Source: Rotaria sordida (Eukaryota > Rotifera > Eurotatoria > Philodinida > Philodinidae). From it: 64,000 nt of DNA. How positions within the stretch are numbered: the stretch's first letter is position 1; each line of letters starts with the position of its first letter. Below, one piece after another: positions 12,048 to 22,109 of this stretch. The stretch spans positions 70,200 through 134,199 of the forward strand of contig CAJNOL010000152.1 in assembly GCA_905250125.1 (NCBI GenBank), written 5' to 3'. The notes beneath the pieces were generated by a model. The model was not told where the DNA came from. It did not search any database and saw nothing but the letters and a program-made list of their open reading frames with translations. A program made the translations under genes and the position numbers.

Positions 12048-12611
12048 ATGCCAACTCTAGCTAAACTTGCAATTGCTGCTGCAAGTGGTATTGCTTCGTT
12101 TGCTCTATTACTTCTAATTATTAGTGTAGCTACACCTGTATGGCTTGATGGTGGACAAGGACATACAATTGGCCTTTTCCGTAAATGTTATGGAGAAAAT
12201 CTTACAGGTATAGACGCACCGAATGGTCCAGGTTGCACTAATGAGAATCGGGCTCCTCAAGCTGGTCTGTCTGTTTTTGGTCTTTTATTGCTTGCATTTT
12301 CTATAATAGCAGCCATAGCTGGCATGTTTATGGATTCACAAATAGGTCTTCTTATATTATATGGATCATTAGGGCTCTTATACTTTGCATCTATGTTCAT
12401 TATGTCAGCGTATGCAACATGGGGCGTTCATTCACGTGATGAAGAACCATATTTTTTTCCTAGACAATTATCAAATGTACCTCATACAAACATGGGATAT
12501 TCATATAATTTATGTGTTGCTGCTCATTACTTTCTCTGGACAGCCCTTACAATGCTTGCATATGGTATTGGTTACAGAGATGCGCAAGCCCGTACTACAA
12601 CTACTCAATGA
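12048..12611 (+). CDS. Claudin/PMP22/EMP-like four-transmembrane protein
   Basis: This is a single-exon frame of 187 residues. Four hydrophobic segments lie at about residues 8-29, 74-92, 100-122 and 157-176. The first extracellular loop has the family layout: a Trp soon after TM1 (TPVWLDG), a GLW-like GLF, and two cysteines (FRKC and GPGC). Claudins and their invertebrate relatives form septate- or tight-junction strands and act as paracellular barriers. The C terminus ends in TTTTQ without a clear PDZ-binding motif. The 5' UTR seems to carry an intron (about 11584-11991). Which subfamily it belongs to (claudin, PMP22/EMP or a calcium-channel gamma relative) cannot be settled from sequence alone. 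Confidence 0.72.
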   Translation: MPTLAKLAIAAASGIASFALLLLIISVATPVWLDGGQGHTIGLFRKCYGENLTGIDAPNGPGCTNENRAPQAGLSVFGLLLLAFSIIAAIAGMFMDSQIGLLILYGSLGLLYFASMFIMSAYATWGVHSRDEEPYFFPRQLSNVPHTNMGYSYNLCVAAHYFLWTALTMLAYGIGYRDAQARTTTTQ

Positions 12612-14937
12612 ATGTTTTGTTTATTCTTCTCTTGACTAAATACAGACGTATAAGAAACAAACATCGTTAGATAATCAAACTTATTCTTTAGTTCATTTTT
12701 ATTCAATTGTTTTTTTTTCTTATTAGTTCCAAAAAAAAAAAATATATATATATAGAAATGAACAAATGTCAATCGATTCGGATTGACTATTGTCATTTCT
12801 TTTTATTGTGTGTATGTTTTATGTTAATAGCACATCATTTTTTCGCGCGATTCTATAAGCAAGCGACACATTTGTGATATATGAGTGAGATTTAATTTAA
12901 TTTTTATTCGAGATGTTTTATCATTCTTTGGTCTTGTTTTTCTAATACATGTAATTGATTTTTTTTTATAATTGAGTGAAAAATTTGTTGCTTGTGTGTA
13001 TAAACAAAAGAAAATACATAGACATATATAGGGAATGAAATTTTTATTAATATTTATAAAGTTACTAACGGAAGTTTTTCAAAAAAAAAAAGAAAAAGAA
13101 GGATTAAGTTTAGTATTATATTTATTTGAAAAACAACTGAAATATCTAATTATTTATCAATAAGATTTTTCTAGATTTAAATAAGAAATTGGTTTTGACA
13201 TATTTATCAGTAAAATGTCATGCAAAAAGCATTCATTTTTTTTTCTAGTAATGATATTTATCAGATGTCAATGACAAATGTCTTTTTCTTAAGACAAAAA
13301 ATGACATTGACTGGAAAATTTGACTTGAATTTATTAAATAAAATGTTAATAAATCAAAAAAAATCAAAGAAAAAAATCAACAATCTTACATAATTACATA
13401 TATCAGTGTATTTTAAATAAAGAATATTTTATAAAAGAATTGTCACTTAATTTAAATACTTAAAAAAAGGCACGTTTTTTTTTACCATCACAAAAGAGAA
13501 TATTCTAGAAGAGTTTCAATTCCATTTGTATGTAACTAGTTATATCAACTTTCAAAAACCAAATAATTCAAGTAAAAAGGTTCGTAAAATAATACGAGTG
13601 CAAAAAAATATTCAATCGAGTATCTCCTTTTCCTTAATAATATTGCAAAAAACCGTTTATGATGAATTGATTCATTGTACATCAATTGAAATCCTATAGT
13701 GTTGAACATATTTTTATATATTCCTAATCCTTGATGTGTAGCATTTCATATACTTTATCCTTAAACTTTCTCTAAAAAAGGAATAGGCAAGAAACTATCA
13801 ATCTATAATATCCATTGACATTACGTTGTTATTAAGATTAGCTTCACTAATAATGAGGCAATAGTACCAAGTAAACTACACATGTAAAACAAGAAATTTT
13901 AATTCAGTCATGAAATACATAAAGTCTGAAAATATGTTATTCCGGTATTTAATTATTGGATTCATATGTTCACATATTTTTTTTCGGTTGTTATTTTGAT
14001 GAGAATTAATATTGTAGATGCGTCTCTATTGGAAATAAAAATGGTTGAATCTTGTTATTAACACATTCAGCCCGATTCAGTTTTATTACAGAATGGTTCT
14101 AGCAAATTCATTTTTATGTGCACTTGTTGTCCTTTTCATTCTGTGCTGGCCCATTGTTTTCTCTTTTCTGATTGTTATATCACATGGACAGTCATATCTA
14201 TGCATCACATACGGGTTTTTACCAACATGACGTATTAGCTTTTTCTCGGTATGTTAATACATGTTCTATATTGGACTTTTCCTAATAATTTACTCATTTA
14301 TGTCATACTTAGTATTCTCCAACATGCTTATATGTATATATATATGTATCGGTGTTTCTATTCTTGCAGTCATTCGCTATTACATTCACTAGTTCTCTTG
14401 CTAATTCTATTCTTCCCTTTTCTTTTTTCTATTTTTAAAGCTCCTTTTATGATGTTGAGATACATATATCTTGATTGTTTTAACGAGAAGTATCATGCTA
14501 TAGAATAAGAGACTCAAAAAATACTGAAGATAGAGCAGGTAACACATTATGTGTAACCTCCTGTCTAAGTAAAAGGCAAAAGGAAACGGTTTTCTATACA
14601 GTTTCTTCTTAAAATATAATGTAACTCACCGGTGGGTCACATTGGACTGAATGTGTTTATTATATGTTTCTATCAAGATTGCTTGTGACATCTACAAACT
14701 TCGTTTCTCCTAAAGTTGTTTTTTTTCATCGGCACATTCCTATTTGACATACTACACCACTTTGAGGATTATAAATGCCTAAAAATATTTTCAATCATGT
14801 TTTAAATACCAATGCAATGAGCTTATCTCTATCAATCATTTGATTTCATCATTATCAGTGGCATGTGTTCTCTATATATATATATACATGTGCACTTCCG
14901 AAGTATTTTTATAGATTGGTTTACACAGTACAAAATC
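12612..14937. other. 2.3 kb AT-rich spacer
   Basis: It presumably holds the 3' UTR of the claudin-like gene and the promoter of the M23 gene. Frames around 14045-14508 are hydrophobic and T-rich, with no recognisable domain, and are taken as chance. No repeat or RNA gene stood out. Confidence 0.35.
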
Positions 14938-15402
14938 ATGACTAACACATATACCTTATCGGGTTTATTTATTCTCGCTATTTTTCTTCATTGTATTACT
15001 AATCAAGTAAACGGTGTATCACCAGTTCCTGGTAAAAAAATAACAACACCATTTGGTAAAAAGGGTAGCTGGATAGCTGGTTATCATACAGGAGATGATT
15101 ATGCATGTCCTGTTGGAACAAAAGTAGTTGCAACAAAAGCTGGCGTTGTTAAAGCTGGAAGTTGGGGATCATCTTATGGAACTCATCTTATAATTGAATC
15201 TAAAGATTCTAGTGGTAAGATAATTCGGCATTTATATGCACATTTAAGTAAAAAATTAGTGAAAACTGGTGCCAAAGTTAAAGCTGGACAACAAATAGGC
15301 AAAAGTGGAAATACAGGAAGAACTACAGGACCTCATCTTCATTATGAAGAACGCGTATCACCATATGGTTATTATAATCATCGAAAACCCCAATTTAACT
15401 AA
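14938..15402 (+). CDS. Secreted M23-family (LytM/lysostaphin-type) metallopeptidase, bacterial-like
   Basis: Single exon, 154 residues from ATG at 14938; an upstream in-frame ATG exists but would bury the signal peptide. Residues 7-26 form a signal peptide (LFILAIFLHCITNQVNG). The M23 domain fills the rest. It begins with the substrate-groove segment VPGKKITTPFGKKGSW, then HTGDD with the zinc-site HxxxD (His50, Asp54), then VATKAGVVKAG, GTHLIIE and LYAHLS (a catalytic-type His), and GPHLHYE with the zinc-site HxH (His133, His135). All expected metal and catalytic residues are present, so it looks active. Such enzymes cut peptide cross-bridges of peptidoglycan. In an animal it would act outside the cell, on food or invading bacteria. 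The family is mainly bacterial and the gene has no introns, while its neighbours do, so horizontal transfer is likely. Confidence 0.9.
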   Translation: MTNTYTLSGLFILAIFLHCITNQVNGVSPVPGKKITTPFGKKGSWIAGYHTGDDYACPVGTKVVATKAGVVKAGSWGSSYGTHLIIESKDSSGKIIRHLYAHLSKKLVKTGAKVKAGQQIGKSGNTGRTTGPHLHYEERVSPYGYYNHRKPQFN

Positions 15403-16635
15403 TAAATACAATGTCAAAAAAAAGACAGTTCTTGTATCAATACTTCTTTTTTCGTAATGGCAGTTTCATATTTTAATAAATATTATGAACAGAAAATTTA
15501 TTCTTTTAAAAAATTTTCTAATTAAATCAACTTAGTTTTACTGTAGTTTTATAGAAAATTTATCATTTATATTTTGTGCAGTACTGCAAATAATGAAATG
15601 AATAAAAAAGATTTGTCTTATTTATAAATAAATGAATCTAAAATATTTTATAATGCTTAAGTGAATCCTAGAAATCACTTGAATTTAAAGAAGTTGAGAA
15701 TGCAATAAAATTGTTTTAATTTAGTTTTATAAAAGCTAATCGATTTTGTAAGAATGATGATTATAGAAAATATTGAATTTAATTTAAACAACACATTTCG
15801 TATTGTTTTATTGCCATATGAATCACTCATCAATACTCTAATTTACAAAAAAAAAGGTTACATCAATAAAAAAAGACAAGTATATGAACTGAATCAAAGA
15901 TAAACAATAGATAAAAAATTCATTTTACGAAATATATACATAATCAAGGAACGACTTAAAAATTAGCAAATGTTCAAATATAGAAAGCAAAGTAAAAGTA
16001 ATAAACTTTTACTTAATTTCAATTTAATAATTAATTAAAACATTGATTAAAAAAATCCTATTCTATCATTTTTATCACTTGATATGTTAGAGTACTACTC
16101 ACGATATTCATTAAACTTAAATATCTTCTGAAGTTTAGCAATTAGACAGAAAATTATATCGTCTAGCATGAATAACTGAATCGAACTTCATCACTTTAAC
16201 TCCAAAAAAACATACTTGCAAGTATCAGTCTTATCATTTAAAACAAATTGAAGTGCATTTTTTTCTTATTCTCAACACTGTTTCTATTAACTTTGTTTCC
16301 GTTTTTCATGTAATTAGAAGTTGTTGTCAAACATTGTTTATGACTAACATTGATTCTAGTATTATGATATGTATGAGTGTGATGTTAATTTTATTGAGAA
16401 TTGATTAAAATTCAATGATTTAAGTATTGTTGAGATATGATAAAGATAATTATTCAAACTGAGCTTTTTCTTTGTTGATTGATATTTCTTCTAATGACAT
16501 GAAAAAGAATTCATTTTACGAGAGAAGTCATCCATCTGATAAATCGTTTTTGAGCCGAGACTATATGCATTATGTAGATCCGAATGAACTTTGGATATCC
16601 TGAAAATGATTCCTGCTCTTAGCTTATTGCTGCAG

Positions 16636-17035
16636 AGATACTTCTTTTTATTGTAACTTTTAAATGGCTGCCACACCCACACCCTCATAAACACTAGAAA
16701 AAACTCATTTTCGAATTTCGATTTGAAACTTTTTAGAAAGACAGGTCTTAACAAAAGTAATTTATAATGAAAGTATCAAGTTTTTAGATTTGCTTTTATC
16801 GTAAAATAAAAACATCGAAGCTGTCGGTGTATAAGAGCAATGTAAAAGACACACTTTTACCATAGCTGTATCTTGGAATAGAAACAACGACAAGAGTTGA
16901 AATATTGACAAGAAACAATTCTCGTTAAGCCCTATCTTAATGCAAAATTTCAAGTCGAAATTCGAAAATCAGTTTTTCTGATGTTTCTAAAGGGGACTAC
17001 GGCATCCATTTAAAAAATATCGTAAAAGTACAGTA
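16636..17035. repeat. Fold-back element with arms of about 90 nt
   Basis: The left arm (about 16636-16732) read on the minus strand matches the right arm (about 16940-17035). Shared blocks in order are tcgaaattcgaaaat, agtttttc, gtgttt or atgttt, a G-rich patch, then catttaaaa. The spacer between arms is about 205 nt with no convincing frame. Arms are imperfect (small indels), so it is not recent. It suits a Foldback/MITE-type insertion. The left arm includes gggtgtgggtgtgg on the minus strand. Confidence 0.65.
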
Positions 17036-17042
17036 TATCAAC

Positions 17043-17426
17043 CAGGATTGTCGATATTTTTTAAAGATGGGAGAGACTAAAAATTCTGCAGAAAGTACTT
17101 TCACTCTTGTAATGTTAGAAATAGTGACCTGGAAGAGGGAAGGGAAGAGAACAAAACTAACCGTGATTTGATTCCATCCACAGCAGACAATCTTCTACCA
17201 GCCCGTTCCTCCTCCAGGATCCGCTCCAATCATATTCGCCTTGCAAGAAGATTGTCTGCTTATTTTTATTTCACTTTCTGTCAGAGAAAAGTAAATGGTG
17301 TTTCAAAACCCGGTCTCTATCCAACGCTACCACGAAGGTGTAAAAAATTGGCAGAAAATATTAAGAATTTCCGCTGACAGTCGAACATTTTATAGGAGAA
17401 AGTTCTCTCCGTAATCGAGAAGCCTG
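17043..17426. mobile_element. Non-autonomous TIR element, copy 1 of a dispersed family
   Basis: The left end caggattgtcgatat and the right end, read on the other strand, caggcttctcgatta, form imperfect terminal inverted repeats. The body is clearly related to 48755-49018: shared blocks are aaaaattc.gcagaaa.tacttt and tttctgtcagagaaa, followed by gtgtttcaaaacc. There is no transposase. The base composition is visibly less AT-rich than the flanks. No convincing target-site duplication was found, so the exact ends are approximate and the superfamily is open. Confidence 0.6.
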
Positions 17427-18934
17427 ATCTTGGCAGTAATAAGCTGGTTCGTCAGTTGGACAATTTTTCTCGTTAGCTAGCCGAATAGATACACTTTTTT
17501 TTTCTTATAAAAGATTGAATAAATCATACAGTAACAGTAATATATCTATATAAAATCTGAATATTTGACCGAAATAATTTTACATTAGAAGCTATAAATG
17601 TAAATTTAAATCAAACATTAAAAAATAAATTTCACACTAAGAATCTTTCTGTTATTTTTTATTTTATAAGTTGAGTGAGTAGAAATTATCATTGAGAAGT
17701 CGATCTGACATTGTCAATCTGATCTCTGTCAAATACTTCAGTAATGTATTACAAAAATTAAGCATCAATATTGTCATTTTTTCCTCCTATGATCGCATCC
17801 TTGTATCAACAAGCATAACAAAATAGACAATGGATGGATATGTCTATATGCATATGCATATTTAGTGACAGGAGTCTGATAGTGATACAAAGATAAGCAC
17901 AAGTTAATTTTCCTTTCTTTTTTTTGTTATATCTTTTTTCTTCTTGTCTTTCGCTTGAAACTTTCTTATCTCATTTATTTCTTCTGCAACTTTTCCTTCT
18001 TTTTTATTTCTTCATCAAATTCTCATTTATCTTAATTTATAAAACTTCTTCTGTTTACATCCTATCATCGATTGTAAGTATCATTAGTACCAAATAAGAA
18101 CGTTAAATCGAATCATCTTTCTAATTGAATTTTATTCTCATATACAATGATGCGCTACGTATATTACGCATATATGTATATATATGTATATATATGTACA
18201 GTGCAATGTGCTGTTGAATAATAACCATTGCAAATTATTTACCAGACTGAGAAAGTTTCTTTTTTATTTTATACGCTATCAATCTTACGTTTGAGTTAAT
18301 TGATTTGTCGAACTCGTACATCTTCATCAACCAGGCAAATGTCAACACATTCTTGAGTTTAGATATGAAAGAATCGAGACAAAGCCAGCCCATCATTCTT
18401 TATCACTTTTTCTTTATAATGAAATGTATATCAAAATATTTTTGTAAGGCTGAATTGGTTTCAATTTGAAAGTTCTTTTTTCTTTTTTTTTTGAGCCCTT
18501 GCAGTAATTTCGAAGAATCAAATATAATTAGATTTTGATATGATTCTTCTATCTGATTGGTAGAAAACATGAAAAGAGAAAGAGAAAAAAATACCAAACA
18601 GACTTAATGTTGATACTCGTTTTTACAAGTAAGAGAACGAATGATAACGATTGTCAAGTCATCGTATATGTATGAGAATGTGCGTATTTCCTCAAGTCAA
18701 ATAGGAGATAAACAATTCATCGAACGACGACGTTGATGAGTCGTCATTGCTGATGATAGTAGGAAGAGCGAGCAAATAAAAGAAAATCGACTGGTTCATA
18801 TCGCGTACCAATCGTCTTTTTCGTATATATACATATTTTTGCCTACGGACGAACCGAACAAATGATATCACCTTATCATTTCTCTCTTTCTCTCTCTCTT
18901 TTTCTTTGCTTTTACTCAATAATAATTTTCTTCT

Positions 18935-21226
18935 ATGGATAACAATCTGCTAACATCACGTGCTAGTAGTTTCAGTATTGCTTCATTGATTACATCAGAT
19001 TGTTGCGATGATGAAAATAGTTTATATCATTCTCTGACGAATTCGATTCAAACAAATTTTTATCCGACTAATAATAATAATAATAATAATAATAATTGTT
19101 CAATTGAGCAAATTACAAACGATAATTATTCAAATTCTATTCAACAAGATTTTCATCATTTTCATTCAGCTACATTAACAGAAACAAATAACGGAGAATA
19201 TCAACAACAAATAAGAAGAAGAAAAAATCGATCAACAAATTATAAACAAATAAAAAATCTTCAAAAAAATTTATCAATAACACAACATATGGAAGGTTAG
19301 TAAATACTTCATAACAAAAAAAGAAAAACCTCAAAGAAAATATTCAACATAACTTTCCTATTTTTTAGATTATATTCAACTGACAACAGAAAATATTAAA
19401 TCAATAACAAATATAAATAAATCTAATAATGAAAATATTTCAAATGGAATTAATGAAATAAAGAAAACACTTCATCCAAAATTAGCTAATATTAAAATGG
19501 TTCTTGAATCAAAATCATTATGGGATGAATTTGATAAACTTGGAACAGAAATGATTGTTACTCGATCAGGAAGGTATAAAAAAAACACACCAATATCTTT
19601 CCATTTCATTGACACAATTTTTTTCTGAATGATTTCATAATTTCACTCAAGAGATCTTAGTTTGAAGGGAAAGTGAAATAAATTTGTAGGTATTGGGTTT
19701 CTCTATTCCCAAATAGACTCGAGCTGGAGAGCTGACACTTCTAACTTAATGCAAATATTGTCACCTCCAATAGAACGTGTCGGATCTGAGTCCAAAAAAG
19801 TTTGACCCGACGGATTCTTACCTCCAATTGAAATTCATATGTACTGATTGATAAATTCAAGAAAGATAATGCGTTTAACACAGCTATGATGAAACAATTA
19901 TTAAAACCAGAGACTAAACCAAAAGAAAATCCTTATTAAAACAATAAATTGTTTGTTCCTAAAATGTAATTAACTTTACGTTATAATAATCATTAAGTAT
20001 GATTGAGATATTCAAAAAAAAAACAATAGATAAGATTGATACTAATGATTCAATCGAATTTGAATCTCTTGGGGAACATGCAAAACATATGTCTATTGAA
20101 TATAGATTATCAATCATTTTCGAGAAACAAAATATTATTTTCTTTTTCTTTTTAAAGACGAATGTTTCCAATATTACAAGTAAAAATTTCTGGTATGGAT
20201 CCAACAGCTACTTATTTACTTATGGTTGATTTTATACCATTAGATGATAAACGTTATCGATATGCATTTTATAGGTAAAATTGGTTTTTTTTTTCTAGAA
20301 AAAAATAACAGAAGAAACAAAATCTTTATTTAGTTCAAGTTGGGTTGTTGCTGGTAAAGCTGATCCACATGGTCCAGGTCGTTTTCATGTTCATCCAGAT
20401 TCACCACAAACAGGTTCAGCTTGGATGAAAAATATTGTTTCATTTGATAAACTTAAATTAACAAATAATTTACTTGATGAAAATGGACATGTAAGAAAAA
20501 AAAAACAAAATTTTTCATTTTTTCTCAAATAAATTTGTTTTTTTTTAATTTTTTTTGATAAAGATTATACTTAATTCAATGCATCGTTATCAACCTCGAA
20601 TTCATTGTGTTTATTCACCATCGATTAAAACTGATGAATCAATTTTACAACAAACACAAACATTTCGAACATTTACATTTTCTGAAACGACATTTATTAG
20701 TGTTACTGCATATCAAAATCATCGAATAACTCAATTAAAAATCGCTTCAAATCCATTTGCTAAAGGTTTTCGTGATTGTGAATCAGAAGATGGGTATAGA
20801 AAAATAAAAACAAAAAAAACATTTTCTTTTTAATACAAAATAATCTTATTTTCTAGTATGATTGATGTAATAAAACAATTAAATTCTAATCAACGTTTAC
20901 TTCGTACACAACAAAAATCATCTAATATACAAACTAATACATTCAATAGAATTGTTGAAAATTCTTCTTGTTTTATATCTGATCCACAAGATTCAACAGT
21001 TAATTTTATTTCACCAACAACTTATTCTTCATTAGTTAATCAAGATTTAGCAAATTATGCTGCTGATGCTTTTGTTTATTCACAATTGTCTGATTTAAGT
21101 TATCGAAGAGAAACATCATCAAATTATCATCCAGCACGAATGAATCCATATGCAAGACAAACATTTTATCCAATGTATACACAACGTGAAATTTATTCAC
21201 CATCATCATCATCATACAATAGTTAA
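18935..21226 (+). CDS. tbx1: T-box transcription factor, Tbx1/Tbx10 subfamily
   Basis: Six exons: 18935-19295, 19369-19573, 20158-20274, 20334-20490, 20564-20793 and 20857-21226. They join in frame to 479 residues. The N terminus is Asn/Ser-rich with an Asn run. The T-box (about residues 160-345) reads [79 protein letters not shown] and [22 protein letters not shown]. The run [20 protein letters not shown] with [12 protein letters not shown] is diagnostic of Tbx1/10 (Drosophila org-1) rather than Tbx2/3, Tbx20 or Brachyury. As a nuclear DNA-binding regulator it should act in mesodermal, muscle or pharyngeal patterning. DNA-contacting positions look conserved. The C-terminal tail is low complexity. 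The 584-nt intron after exon 2 is the only long one. Confidence 0.93.
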
Positions 21227-22109
21227 TTATGCATGAAAACAAAACCACAAAAAAACCAATTTAATATTTTTCATTTTGTGAGTCTTTTGGTCAGATGAGG
21301 GCTTTGGTTTTTTTTGTCTTTTTTATATAGAACAGCATATATTGTAATTACATCTTTACTAAATAAAAAAAAAATGATTTTCTTCTTATTCATATATCAA
21401 TACATTTATATTGATATCTATATATTCATTCATCTTTTTTTTTTCTTCTGTCTATTGATATGATAAGTAACTGTAAGTGTTTATGTGATGGCTATCTATC
21501 TGTCATAATTATTCTGGAGATTAGAGTATGCGGGCATATTGTGATGTGTTTATATCTATATATCTATATATATATGAATGTGGGTTAGTTATACCAATTA
21601 ATTTACAACAAAACGAAGTTTGATTGTTTTTCCGTTTATAAATAAACATATGATGAAATAAGAAAAAACAAACGATTTTTAAATATATGATTGAAGCTAT
21701 CGAAGGAGACAAAAATTTTTGAAAGTGCGTTGAAATGACCTAATCACGATTCTTGTTTGAGTGTTTTCTCACATTCATGCAAACAATACTAAAACTAACT
21801 ACGTTCATCATAAACGGTAGGTTAGGACGCTTAACAAGGCAACTTTTGCATCTGAAAAACGTACAAAAGTTTTTCCCGCAATATTTTGATGAATTTTGCA
21901 GATGAAAATGACTTTTTTATGCGTGGTGTATGTGAAAAATATTGTGATACAACTTTTTGGACGTTTTGAACAATTACAAAATGTTTTTCAAAAATATTAC
22001 TAAATGAAAACTGAATCAATTACTGAAACATTAGCTCAAGTACAAATTTTTTTTTTGAGAAACTAATATGACATGAAAATTTTCATATGTTTTTTTTTTC
22101 ATTTATAGT
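21227..22109. other. Spacer between the T-box gene and the M13 pseudogene
   Basis: It holds the probable 3' UTR with poly(A)-like runs, short TA repeats near 21555-21575, and no recognised gene. Confidence 0.35.

Larger units (their letters stand above)
15403..18934. other. 3.5 kb repeat-bearing spacer before the T-box gene
   Basis: No gene was recognised. It contains a long fold-back structure (16636-17035) directly followed by a TIR-bounded repeat (17043-17426). The final 800 nt probably hold T-box promoter and 5' UTR; a TATA-like cgtatatatacat lies about 110 nt before the ATG. Confidence 0.45.

Noticed and set aside
14045-14508. Hydrophobic plus-strand frames suggesting membrane proteins
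   Set aside because: T-rich DNA encodes Phe/Leu/Ile by composition alone; no loops, motifs or splice context support a gene.
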